DNA of 64,000 nt from contig NZ_CP145605.1 in the NCBI RefSeq assembly GCF_036884255.1, positions 3,100,001-3,164,000 of the forward strand, written 5' to 3'. The notes under the pieces are model-generated. The model was given only the letters and a program-made list of their open reading frames with translations. It was not told where the DNA came from and ran no database searches. The stretch comes from Paenibacillus tundrae. GTDB lineage: Bacteria; Bacillota; Bacilli; Paenibacillales; Paenibacillaceae. Below are positions 9,477-18,007 of the stretch, piece after piece; the first letter of the stretch is position 1, and the number at the start of each line of letters is the position of its first letter. Made by a program: the position numbers and the translations under genes.

Positions 9477-9671
9477 CTAGAGATTTCTTCTACGATCTAT
9501 TAGATCTAATATACTCATTACTGCGAAGACAGCCACTATCGTCAAAATATAAACTAAAAATTCAATCCAGTTTACGTTGTCAAGTGTACCTCGGAACAAG
9601 TGATACAACACTTTGGTTGTAGTAACCGCAATAATGCAAAGGACGAGAGTAGTTAATTTTTTCTTCATCAA
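9477..9671 (-). CDS. Small membrane protein, two predicted helices
   Basis: A 64-residue protein with two hydrophobic segments (about 7-24 and 36-54), a KKK N-terminus and a DRRRNL C-terminal tail, consistent with both ends being cytoplasmic. Only a weak ribosome binding site (AGG) precedes the start, and the second ATG is equally possible. No family recognised. It faces the plus-strand genes convergently. Confidence 0.5.
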   Translation of the reverse strand: MMKKKLTTLVLCIIAVTTTKVLYHLFRGTLDNVNWIEFLVYILTIVAVFAVMSILDLIDRRRNL

Positions 9672-10032
9672 CGATACCTAATAGCCCATTTGGCTCTCTT
9701 CAAGCCGCACATGTACTACCTTTCTTTGTTATCTTGTGTCTTTTATTCAATGGATCGACTTAGCCAACTCTACGAGTCTACCAGTATAACACAAGATATG
9801 GAAGATAGAGGGGGTGATGAATGAATTTCTGATTGAATAATTTTACAATTTGTCTTAAAACGAATAGATTAATGTCCATTAATCTGAAATATGACGAATG
9901 AGCAACAAGCATCCATTCCGATGAATGACATCATTGTTTCAGGCCATTCACTGGATCGTCAGAAGCAGTGTAGTCGTTGCTGAACGAATCTGAGAAAGCT
10001 TATTCACCCGTATCTCAAACGGATGGACAACA

Positions 10033-10125
10033 TAACGAATCTCAGACACGTTACAGTATGAAAAACCACAGAAAAAATCCGATTCTTATGCCCAAAAGGC
10101 ATATTAGCGTGTCAACGATTCGTTA
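10033..10125. repeat. Composite inverted repeat in a 580-bp gene-free stretch
   Basis: The region 9672-10254 holds no gene I can support. Inside it, TAACGAATC-N3-GACACG (10033-10050) is mirrored by CGTGTC-N3-GATTCGTTA (10108-10125), an 18-base arm with only three mismatches. Between the arms sits a small hairpin TATGCC/GGCATA (10088-10103). Related AACGAATCTGAGA (9983) and TTCGTTAGAAACG (10170) motifs flank it. It looks like a dispersed intergenic repeat or a folded RNA element rather than a terminator, since no T run follows. Confidence 0.55.
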
Positions 10126-10254
10126 GTATTTCCGGAATGCAATTTTCCTGCAAATAAGGCTGACTGAGTTCGTTAGAAACGCCGGATCATATAGTGTCGT
10201 GATGGGGAATTCGAATCTTACGCTTACTAAAGGGCATCGACCAACCTCACTGGT

Positions 10255-10710
10255 TTACAAGGATTTCAATCGATCATCATACATCAGTTGAATCTGAATG
10301 CCGAAGGGATCTTCCACAACGCCATATGCCTTGCTAAATACATTACTGGATAACGGGGCAATGATTTTCACCCGCTGATCAGATACAAGGCTATGGTAGA
10401 AACGTTCGATTTCTTCTATATCAGCACTTTGAATACATAATGAAGTGTTATTTCCAACGTGGTATGGCTCATTGATATTCATGGGATCTTCCGCAATCAT
10501 AATTTTGGTGCTGCCAAGCTGTAAGACGGAATGGGAGATATAATTTCTGTTGTCATCCGTAAGTTGTATCGCGTGATCGCGTTCCGCCATGTCTTGATAC
10601 GTTACCCGGAATCGTTCTTCTGCGCCAAAATGTGTTTTGTAGAAGTGAATGGCCTCCTTTGCCTTCCCGTTCATGGATAGAAAAATGGCTACCTCTAATG
10701 TTGCACTCAT
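10255..10710 (-). CDS. PhnB-like VOC family protein
   Basis: A 151-residue protein of the glyoxalase/vicinal-oxygen-chelate fold in its PhnB-like branch, with paired beta-alpha-beta units and the closing EDPFGIQIQLMYD. An AAGGAG lies nine bases before the ATG at 10710, whereas the in-frame ATG three codons earlier would touch the ribosome binding site, so 10710 is the better start. It diverges from a WYL-type regulator whose gene begins 123 bases away, which may control it. Enzymatic activity is unknown. Confidence 0.85.
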   Translation of the reverse strand: MSATLEVAIFLSMNGKAKEAIHFYKTHFGAEERFRVTYQDMAERDHAIQLTDDNRNYISHSVLQLGSTKIMIAEDPMNINEPYHVGNNTSLCIQSADIEEIERFYHSLVSDQRVKIIAPLSSNVFSKAYGVVEDPFGIQIQLMYDDRLKSL

Positions 10711-10832
10711 CGTATGCATCTCCTTATATATCAGTTAACTCAGGTAGATATGATCTAATCGATTTGATATATCTCCTTGAACTCATTATGCTTGATAAAG
10801 GTGTCAAAACATGAAACCTTTATAGGGAGATA

Positions 10833-11774
10833 ATGATGAAAAAATCAGAACGATTAAATGACATGCTTAGATTCTTAAACGATCGTGAGTTTTTTAATTT
10901 GCATGATCTGATGGAGAAATATGATATTTCCAAGAGCACAGCCCTACGGGACATTGATTCCTTGGAGCAATTAGGTGTGCCGATCTATGCCGAGTATGGC
11001 AGGTATGGGCGGTATGGAATACTGCAGCATCAATTGTTAGCACCGATCCTATTCACCATGGATGAGGTGTATGCACTTTATTTTGCGATGCTCACACTAG
11101 ACTCCTATCAATCCACACCCTTTCATCTAAGTGTTAAGCAGCTGAACGAGAAGTTCGAAGCCTGTCTATCTCAGAAGCAACTACAGCAGATTCAATTGAT
11201 GAAAAAAGTCCTGCAATTCGAAGTGAGCCAGCATCACCATGTAAGTTACTATTTGGATCGAATTCTGAAGAGTATTCTTCATGAGAATACTTGTGTGATC
11301 CAATATGTGAAAGATCAGCAGAAAACGAGCTACCAAGTTCAATTTTACAAAATATCAGCAAAATTTGGGCAATGGTACGCTAGTGGCATCGACATAAAGG
11401 CTCATCAGACGAAGGTATTTCGCTGTGATCGAATCACTTCACTCCAAGAAGAGAATAGTGAAACACAGTACTCTATTGATGATTTACTTCACCGTTCGTT
11501 AAACGCATACAAGTCCGATAATAGCATTCAGTATGAGGTTGAGATTACAGAACAGGCTAAAGATCTGTTTTATAAAGAGAATTATCCATCCATGAGTATA
11601 GAGCTTGGGGAGAGGACGATCATTAGAGGATATTATAACTCTGGGGAAGAGAGCTTTATCACGAATTATTTCATGAGGTTTGGAAGTTCCATCATTGCGG
11701 TGAAGCCGAACTCGTTCAAACAGATGATGGTACAACATATGGAGAATCTTGTGAGCCACTACCTCAAACTTTAA
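10833..11774 (+). CDS. HTH and WYL domain transcriptional regulator (YafY type)
   Basis: A 313-residue regulator with an N-terminal DeoR-like winged helix (about 5-60: NLHDLMEKYDISKSTALRDIDSLEQLGVPI) and a C-terminal WYL-type ligand domain (about 140-310). GGGAGATA precedes two adjacent ATGs; either may be used. Divergent orientation to the PhnB-like gene suggests that gene is its target. Effector unknown. Confidence 0.87.
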   Translation: MMKKSERLNDMLRFLNDREFFNLHDLMEKYDISKSTALRDIDSLEQLGVPIYAEYGRYGRYGILQHQLLAPILFTMDEVYALYFAMLTLDSYQSTPFHLSVKQLNEKFEACLSQKQLQQIQLMKKVLQFEVSQHHHVSYYLDRILKSILHENTCVIQYVKDQQKTSYQVQFYKISAKFGQWYASGIDIKAHQTKVFRCDRITSLQEENSETQYSIDDLLHRSLNAYKSDNSIQYEVEITEQAKDLFYKENYPSMSIELGERTIIRGYYNSGEESFITNYFMRFGSSIIAVKPNSFKQMMVQHMENLVSHYLKL

Positions 11775-11872
11775 TGAGTAGTCGGAGTAGTTACATGTGT
11801 CTAGATAACATTTTTCTCATATACTTGTAACTTTGGTAATCTAACTTCCGTCATATAGATTGAGGTGAGAGA

Positions 11873-12643
11873 ATGAGGTCGTTTAAATATGGAGTGAAAC
11901 TGGTTTGTATATTTCTTGTATCCATAATGTTAACCAGCTGTAGCACTGAGGATGATGGAGAAATGTCGTCATTAGGCGCTTCAGACAGTTCAAGCACTTC
12001 ATCGCCGTGTGTAACAGGAAACATTAATATGGCGGATTTCCTAATGATTAATGATATTACTTACACATTAAATGATCGAGAGTCAGATGCAACTCCAATT
12101 GAGCCTGAGCTCATTGGGGACAAGGTTGGTGAAGTTACATTTACACTGAGTGAACAAGCTTGTTCAGATCATGTTGTGCAAAATGGAGACGCTGCATTCC
12201 TTTCAGTCGGTACGTCTATATATGAATTAAATGGTTATCGGCCGCAATTTCGTGTAGTTGCCAATGACAGAATGTATCAGGTGAGTGACAATCCTAAGGC
12301 AGAAACGATGGGCGATCTGATGGACATCGAATCTAAAGTAGAGAAGATCAGCTTGGAAAGTGGGAATGATGGAAGTGTAATCGGTGATTTCCCTCAAGAA
12401 GCAACATCAGAATTTGTAAACGAGTTATTGCCTTTACCCTATGTTGGCTTTGACGAAGTATATAAAAAAGCAAAACATGACTATGGTATCTTCCTGCGTG
12501 TGTATCTTCAAGATGGTACATCTATGCGTATGGTGTATTATCCTAAAGCGAATGCATTCTCGGCAGGAGCGTTTGGAACAGCGCGGTTAAATGAACTAAT
12601 TGTTACGCAAAGACAACGGATCAAATCCGCGGCAGGCATGTAA
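11873..12643 (+). CDS. Lipoprotein of unknown function
   Basis: A 256-residue protein with a lipoprotein signal peptide: basic MRSFKYGVK, a hydrophobic core, and lipobox MLTSC with the lipidated Cys at about residue 23. A Ser-rich linker follows (about 33-45). The rest is soluble, with a pair of cysteines, and matches no family I know. Start supported by GAGGTGAGAGA. It stands alone with its own promoter region and terminator. Confidence 0.8.
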   Translation: MRSFKYGVKLVCIFLVSIMLTSCSTEDDGEMSSLGASDSSSTSSPCVTGNINMADFLMINDITYTLNDRESDATPIEPELIGDKVGEVTFTLSEQACSDHVVQNGDAAFLSVGTSIYELNGYRPQFRVVANDRMYQVSDNPKAETMGDLMDIESKVEKISLESGNDGSVIGDFPQEATSEFVNELLPLPYVGFDEVYKKAKHDYGIFLRVYLQDGTSMRMVYYPKANAFSAGAFGTARLNELIVTQRQRIKSAAGM

Positions 12644-12660
12644 TGGAGCATATGTAAAAG

Positions 12661-12695
12661 AGGCTATCTCGATCAACGGGATAGCCTTTTTTTTT
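12661..12695 (+). terminator. Intrinsic terminator after the lipoprotein
   Basis: Perfect eight-base arms AGGCTATC / GATAGCCT followed by nine T. Confidence 0.92.
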
Positions 12696-12740
12696 AATAT
12701 TTCCTCAATTAGTCGAGTCAGATTAGCGAAGTTTTGGGAA

Positions 12741-13607
12741 TTAAATATCCTTCATCACATTGTTCATTTGGAACTTCTTAAGTGACTCCGTTGTTGTATG
12801 CATATTCTTCAAGTAATCAATTTTGTAGATGCAAGAGTAGAGAACGTTCAATACGTATTCAAAAGCAATCTGTGACGAGAATGTACCAATCTTAGCGAGC
12901 TTTTCCTCATCATTAGGTACTCGAATGCAATACGTACTGAGTTTGGCTAACTCACTCTGGTTACTTGCTGTAATGGTGATGAACGGGATATTCTCACGGT
13001 TGAAGTGCTGCGCCACTTGAACATAATTCGGTGAGATCCCATGATACGTTAGGAAAATAGCACAATCCTTCGAAGTTAAATTAATGGTGTGATAAATCCA
13101 TTCAGATAACTCTGTCGCAATGACGACATACTTATTAATTTTAAAACATTTATTTTGAAAACTTTTTGCCCGAATTTGTGAATCCCCCTGTGCATAGATG
13201 AAGATCCGATTGGCATTATTCAGCAGATGTGCTGTCTGTGATAGGAGCTCGTCGTCCATATATGCAACGTTCTTTTCAATGGTTTCCTTCATCAGCTCTG
13301 CAATCTCTTGTGCCACCTGAAGTGAAGATTCACCTGAGCCAAATGGATAGTTAGGATTCACGTTGGAGATGGACTGTGTACTTTGCTGAAACTCTCGGGC
13401 AAGCGTAATGGTAAACTCTTTGAATCCCGTAAGACCTAACTTTTGCGTTAGGCGATGGATGGCCGAGTGAGATGTATATGTTGCTTTGGCGAGCTCTTGA
13501 ATACTTAGTTGGAGAACATGCTCTTTGTGCTTCAATATGTAGGATGCGATGCTTTGTTCATTCGGTGTAAAGTTCTGCATTTCGGATAACTGCATTAGGA
13601 TGTTCAA
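12741..13607 (-). CDS. MurR/RpiR family transcriptional regulator
   Basis: A 288-residue regulator with an N-terminal HTH_6 domain (about 1-75) and a SIS sugar-phosphate-binding domain (about 120-260, with IYAQGDSQIRAKSFQNK and FLTYHGISPNYVQ). A GGAG sits eight bases before TTG 13607, while the in-frame GTG at 13616 overlaps that site, so the TTG is preferred. It diverges from two Gfo/Idh oxidoreductase genes, and by family habit would repress or activate them in response to a sugar phosphate. Confidence 0.88.
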   Translation of the reverse strand: MNILMQLSEMQNFTPNEQSIASYILKHKEHVLQLSIQELAKATYTSHSAIHRLTQKLGLTGFKEFTITLAREFQQSTQSISNVNPNYPFGSGESSLQVAQEIAELMKETIEKNVAYMDDELLSQTAHLLNNANRIFIYAQGDSQIRAKSFQNKCFKINKYVVIATELSEWIYHTINLTSKDCAIFLTYHGISPNYVQVAQHFNRENIPFITITASNQSELAKLSTYCIRVPNDEEKLAKIGTFSSQIAFEYVLNVLYSCIYKIDYLKNMHTTTESLKKFQMNNVMKDI

Positions 13608-13730
13608 CAGGATCACTCCAGCTTCTGTAAATTAACGTGGATCAAAGATTAGAGAATAAACATTTTGTTCAGAAATATACCCGTGTAGCTTGTACATAAT
13701 GATCGAAAGTACCGTTATCGCGTCAAAGTC

Positions 13731-13758
13731 TTTACGCAAGACCGTCTTATTCTATAAT
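13731..13758 (+). promoter_or_regulatory. Sigma-A type promoter of the Gfo/Idh operon
   Basis: TTTACG (13731-13736), a 16-base spacer, and TATAAT (13753-13758), 30 bases before the first start codon. Confidence 0.6.
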
Positions 13759-13787
13759 AAATGAAAAGACTCTGAGGAGGAAACCTT

Positions 13788-14807
13788 ATGTTGAACATTG
13801 GATACATCGGTAATGGAAAAAGCACGAATCGATATCATCTTCCGTTCTCACTGAACCGGGATGAGCTGAACGTCAAAACCATTTATGCACGCAGCTTGGA
13901 GAAAGCAGAATGGGAGAGAGTACCAGGTGTTCAGTATACGGATGACATTTCATCTCTGATGAACGATCAAGACATTCAATTAATTGTCATCTGTACCCAT
14001 ACAGAGTCACATTACAATTATGCCAAGATGGCACTGGATCATGGCAAACATGTACTCGTTGAGAAGCCTTTTATGTTAACAAAAGAAGAAGCCGTGTCTA
14101 TTTTCCAATATGCAAAAGAAAAGAATCTGGTCATTCAATGTTATCAAAATAGACGGTATGACTCTGACTTCCTGACAACTAAGAAAGTGATTGAATCCGG
14201 CAAGCTTGGGGATCTCCTGGAAGTTGAAATGCATTACGATTATTATCGACCTGAAATACCTAACGCAGTCTCCCAGTTCTCCAAATACAATAGTTATCTA
14301 TATGGACATGGTGTGCACACGATTGATCAAGTCCTCTCTTATTTCGGTAAACCAGACCGTATCCATTATGATGTTCGTCAGTTGTTAGGCCCCGGCAGAA
14401 TGAATGATTATTTTGATCTGGACTTCTATTACAATTCACTCAAAGTATCTGTAAAATCAAGCTTTTTCCGTCTGAAGCCAAGGCCAAGCTTTGTGGTATA
14501 TGGTAAAAAGGGTGTTTTTGTGAAGCAAACAGAGGATCGCCAAGAGGAGCATTTGAAATTATTTTATCTTCCTAAAGGGCATGATGATTTTGGGATTGAT
14601 CTGCCTCAGCACTATGGCGTGCTTACGTATGTGGATGATGATGGAACGTACCATGAGGAAAAAGTAATTTCCGAAAAAGGCGATTATGCTCGGGTGTATG
14701 ACGATATTTATCAAGCCATCGTAAATGGCCGAGATAAAGTAATCCGTGACGAAGAAACCATATTAGCCATGGAAATCTTAGAGAATGGCATGAAAGGATG
14801 TAGCTAA
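13788..14807 (+). CDS. Gfo/Idh/MocA family oxidoreductase
   Basis: A 339-residue NAD(P)-dependent dehydrogenase. The nucleotide-binding start is MLNIGYIGNGKS, with IVICTHTESHYNYAKMALDHG and the catalytic-lysine motif EKPF (about residues 90-93), then an alpha/beta substrate domain. GAGGAGG precedes the ATG. Members interconvert sugars, inositols or their derivatives. It is cotranscribed with a second family member two bases downstream, under a divergent RpiR regulator, so the two probably act on successive steps of one sugar pathway. Confidence 0.88.
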   Translation: MLNIGYIGNGKSTNRYHLPFSLNRDELNVKTIYARSLEKAEWERVPGVQYTDDISSLMNDQDIQLIVICTHTESHYNYAKMALDHGKHVLVEKPFMLTKEEAVSIFQYAKEKNLVIQCYQNRRYDSDFLTTKKVIESGKLGDLLEVEMHYDYYRPEIPNAVSQFSKYNSYLYGHGVHTIDQVLSYFGKPDRIHYDVRQLLGPGRMNDYFDLDFYYNSLKVSVKSSFFRLKPRPSFVVYGKKGVFVKQTEDRQEEHLKLFYLPKGHDDFGIDLPQHYGVLTYVDDDGTYHEEKVISEKGDYARVYDDIYQAIVNGRDKVIRDEETILAMEILENGMKGCS

Positions 14808-14808
14808 G

Positions 14809-15804
14809 ATGAAACTAGGAATCGTTGGAGCAGGTATGATTGTTCAGGATCTATTGAGTTTTATTAAGGACATTCCTACTATAACGTTGCAAGCAATAAG
14901 CTCTAGACCAAGTCATGAGGAAAAATTACGTTTGCTGCAACAACAATATAGCATTGAGCAAGTGTATTCCAATTATAGTGAGATGTTAAACGATCATGAC
15001 GTAGATACGGTGTATATCGGACTGCCGAATCACCTTCATTACGATTATGCCAAAGAAGCGTTGTCACACGGCAAACATGTCATTTGCGAGAAACCTTTTA
15101 CATCGAATCTGTCCGAGTTCCTGGAACTGAAAGAGTTAGCTGAGCAGAAACAGTTAATTCTGGTCGAAGCGATAACCAATCAATATTCAAAAAACTACCT
15201 GTCCATGAAGGATCACATCCCTCAATTAGGAGATATCAAAATTGTCGAATGTAATTACTCACAATACTCATCACGTTATGCTGCTTTCCAAGCAGGCGAG
15301 GTCTTGCCAGCATTTAATCCAGAGATGTCTGGTGGGGCATTAATGGATATTAACTTATATAACATTCACCTCGTTGTAGGTCTGTTCGGCAGTCCTGAGA
15401 GAGTAGAATACTGGCCTAACATGGAGCGAGACATTGATACATCAGGCATTTTGTTCCTAGATTACGGTGATTTCAAGTGTGTCTGCATAGGTTCTAAAGA
15501 TAGCACAGCTCCCAATTCCGTAAACATTCAAGGAAACAAAGGGTATATTCATATGGCAAGTTCTGCGAATATCGTCGATAGCTATAATTATGTCCTTAAT
15601 AAGCAAGAGCCGATCCGTGTAGATCAAAAAGATCATGCTCATCGTATGTATGATGAATTCGTGGAATTTGATCGAATGATTCGTGAGCTGGATTGGAACA
15701 AAGCAGCTCAAATGCTTGAGCATAGTGAAAAAGTAATGCAGGTTGTAGAGCAGGCCAAGCAATCAGCCAATCTTGTTTTTGGTTCGGATCGATTACGCCA
15801 CTAA
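14809..15804 (+). CDS. Gfo/Idh/MocA family oxidoreductase, second copy
   Basis: A 331-residue dehydrogenase beginning MKLGIVGAGMIVQDLL, with VYIGLPNHLHYDYAKEALSHG and the EKPF catalytic segment (about 93-96), followed by the GGALMDINLYNIH pattern of the substrate domain. It follows the first oxidoreductase by one base, with AAGGATG as ribosome binding site. The two share a fold but are clearly different in sequence, so they are not a recent duplication. A terminator follows. Substrate unknown. Confidence 0.88.
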   Translation: MKLGIVGAGMIVQDLLSFIKDIPTITLQAISSRPSHEEKLRLLQQQYSIEQVYSNYSEMLNDHDVDTVYIGLPNHLHYDYAKEALSHGKHVICEKPFTSNLSEFLELKELAEQKQLILVEAITNQYSKNYLSMKDHIPQLGDIKIVECNYSQYSSRYAAFQAGEVLPAFNPEMSGGALMDINLYNIHLVVGLFGSPERVEYWPNMERDIDTSGILFLDYGDFKCVCIGSKDSTAPNSVNIQGNKGYIHMASSANIVDSYNYVLNKQEPIRVDQKDHAHRMYDEFVEFDRMIRELDWNKAAQMLEHSEKVMQVVEQAKQSANLVFGSDRLRH

Positions 15805-15842
15805 TAAAGAGCAACAGAGTTGACAATAGATTCAGACGACTT

Positions 15843-15886
15843 GACCGTATCCTGGTATGTTACCGGGAGCGGTCTTTGTTTTTTTG
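15843..15886 (+). terminator. Intrinsic terminator after the Gfo/Idh operon
   Basis: Outer arms GACCG / CGGTC with an inner stem TCCTGGT / ACCGGGA, then a T-rich tail. Confidence 0.8.
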
Positions 15887-16057
15887 AAAGTAACAGTGTA
15901 AACAGAGGAGTGGAAGTATGATAACTGATCCATATTTCCCTTCGCAAACCTACATCTCTGGGTTATATTAGAGGTTGTATAATATTGGAAAGGTGCCGAT
16001 TTAGATCTCTTAAGGTGAAACAGACTTACGAACAATAATTAAAGAGGGTGGATTATC

Positions 16058-16230
16058 TTGAAGATATATCTAGTAAGACATGGCGCGGATGAGGAAGGAT
16101 ATCGCGGTGGCTGGAGCCAACGTGGGTTAGTTGAAAAGGGGATCATACAAGTATCCATACTGTAACGAAAGCAAATGAAGGTTGGAAAATGAGTGAAATG
16201 AATATAAGAAATCATTTGAATGGAATGTAA
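16058..16230 (+). pseudogene. Histidine phosphatase gene with the middle deleted
   Basis: From TTG 16058, behind an AGAGGGTGG ribosome binding site, the frame reads LKIYLVRHGADEEGYRGGW, the RHG-bearing N-terminus of a histidine phosphatase (phosphoglycerate mutase superfamily). After about 30 residues it shifts sense and stops at 16163. In another frame, 16159-16230 encodes a C-terminal-like tail (TKANEGWKMSEMNIRNHL) with a proper stop. About 100 or more residues of the core are missing. A functional enzyme is not possible. Confidence 0.7.
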
Positions 16231-16299
16231 ATTTTCAATGTTATAGCGTTCTATCTCACACTACACAGAGTTTCAAGCAACCTTGGTTAAGGAGTATTT

Positions 16300-17025
16300 A
16301 TGAATAATAATAAGACAGCTGTTGAAGATCTAAGATTAATTAGTGTGTTGGTGCTTGCAACGCTATGTTGTCTTGGGTTGGCTCATTATTTACGTGTCCA
16401 GTCAGACAAGAACATGTTCAACTTCCTGAGCTGGGATGTGTTCTTAGCATGGGTTCCTTTCATTTTATCGACTATTATCAGATATATATCCAGTAAAAAG
16501 ATAACTAAGCTCAGCCTTATTGGCATAGGACTGCTGAGTGTTGTTTGGCTTTTCTTCCTTCCGAATTCTGCGTATCTGTTCACGGAAATAATACATTCAT
16601 TTCGATATTTGGATGCACAAGGGGAAGCAAGATTTTGGTTCCAAATGGACTTCTGGTATAGTCTGACGGTAACCTTTGGAGTAGCTATCATTGGTCTATT
16701 CCTCTCCATATGTTCAATACATCAAGTTCACCGATTGTTAAATCGAATGATGAGCAGAGTGAGTAGCATGTTGATTATTGCTGTTATTATTCTGCTGAGT
16801 AGTTTAGGTGTATATATTGGGCGATTCAATCGATGGAACAGTTGGGATTTATTATCTCAACCTGAACAGATTCTGAGAGATCTCATGACGGATATAAGCT
16901 CGGGACGAGGTATATTAATAGAATTTGTTGCTATTCTGTTTACAATCCAAGTTTTTGGATACGTGATTATAGGTTTGTTGACTGCGAGATCGAGTAAGCA
17001 AGAAGAGAGATCTAATAATCACTAG
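16300..17025 (+). CDS. DUF1361 family integral membrane protein
   Basis: A 241-residue polytopic protein with about six hydrophobic helices. The conserved DUF1361 segment WLFFLPNSAYLFTEIIH is at about residues 87-103, and YIGRFNRWNSWDL near residue 170 is another family hallmark. Start supported by AAGGAG. Function of the family is unknown. It lies between two decayed genes and carries no operon partner. Confidence 0.85.
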   Translation: MNNNKTAVEDLRLISVLVLATLCCLGLAHYLRVQSDKNMFNFLSWDVFLAWVPFILSTIIRYISSKKITKLSLIGIGLLSVVWLFFLPNSAYLFTEIIHSFRYLDAQGEARFWFQMDFWYSLTVTFGVAIIGLFLSICSIHQVHRLLNRMMSRVSSMLIIAVIILLSSLGVYIGRFNRWNSWDLLSQPEQILRDLMTDISSGRGILIEFVAILFTIQVFGYVIIGLLTARSSKQEERSNNH

Positions 17026-17085
17026 AATAATATTTGGCAAACAGTATTGCAGTAACTGATAAACTTGAATTAGGAGCGTGAGTAG

Positions 17086-17347
17086 ATGACGAACGATTTT
17101 TATTGTGACGAGGTATTGAACGGTAAAACAAAAGTAACGACCGTAATGGAAACCGAAATCATTAATTAGTCTAATGAAAGAGCAGGATCATATGTTGTTA
17201 ATTGAGATGATGGAAGTTGTTTCACAGGTTTCTGCAAGATTAATCTCCGAATACGGGGCGAGCAAAATTGTCACGAATATAGGAAAGTATCAAGATTCCA
17301 AGCATCTACATTGGCATGTTGTGTACGGAGAAACAATAAGAAATTAA
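17086..17347 (+). pseudogene. HIT-family gene with an internal deletion
   Basis: ATG 17086, behind AGGAG, opens MTNDFYCDEVLNGKTKVT, the start of a HIT (histidine triad) hydrolase, and stops at 17169 after 27 residues. From about 17162 another frame continues MKEQDHMLLIEMMEVVSQVS to the triad HLHWHVV and a stop at 17345. The central ~30 residues are missing and the two halves are out of frame, so the gene is dead although both ends and its ribosome binding site look fresh. Confidence 0.78.
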
Positions 17348-17392
17348 TAGAGATAACAGAGGATGATCCAGTGTTGTGGAGGTGAGGGATAG

Positions 17393-17860
17393 ATGTATGC
17401 TAAGGATTACCGATATATTGGGATGAAGATCATCGCAGTTTTCGTCTCGACACTAATCTTGAGTTTGTATGGATCTTGGAGAGCCTATACACCCGAATCT
17501 GATCGAGTATCTGACGTAGGCTATTATTCCTTCGGTGGAATATTTGCCATCCAAGTCGTTCCGTTATTCTTTGTGTTTATCATTATAGGCTTAATGGTGT
17601 CTCCATTTATTGATACAATGATATTTAATAAATTCCATTCTAAAGGTGTAAAAGGGTTATTAACGTTCGTAATCGCTTATCTATTGCTTGGTGTAGTCAG
17701 TGGAATAATGATCTCCATTTTCTTTCGTAGAGTGGATTCAATTCTATTTTTCAGTACCCTTTCAATTACTGGTGCAATGATTTTTCTCGTCGTTCAATTA
17801 GTATTGCAAGGCATGTTTCATAACCGCAGAGCTATGGATGATCCAAAGCAAAACGTCTAA
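17393..17860 (+). CDS. Four-helix membrane protein of unknown function
   Basis: A 155-residue protein with hydrophobic segments at about 10-28, 48-72, 88-110 and 117-140. GGAGGTGAGGG precedes the ATG. No family recognised. It is followed by its own terminator. Confidence 0.72.
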   Translation: MYAKDYRYIGMKIIAVFVSTLILSLYGSWRAYTPESDRVSDVGYYSFGGIFAIQVVPLFFVFIIIGLMVSPFIDTMIFNKFHSKGVKGLLTFVIAYLLLGVVSGIMISIFFRRVDSILFFSTLSITGAMIFLVVQLVLQGMFHNRRAMDDPKQNV

Positions 17861-17875
17861 ACAACTTATGGATTT

Positions 17876-17902
17876 AAAAAGTCACCCAACGGTGGCTTTT
17901 TT
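17876..17902 (+). terminator. Intrinsic terminator
   Basis: Arms AAAGTCACC / GGTGGCTTT (one wobble pair), loop CAAC, then further T. Confidence 0.85.
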
Positions 17903-18007
17903 AGTGTTTTATTTGTTAATTACAAAATTTGCAACTTTATCATTGATCATCGCGTTATGTTTATGTGGTCATATATGCAAGTATTTAGACTAGGAGGTAT
18001 ATCTATC

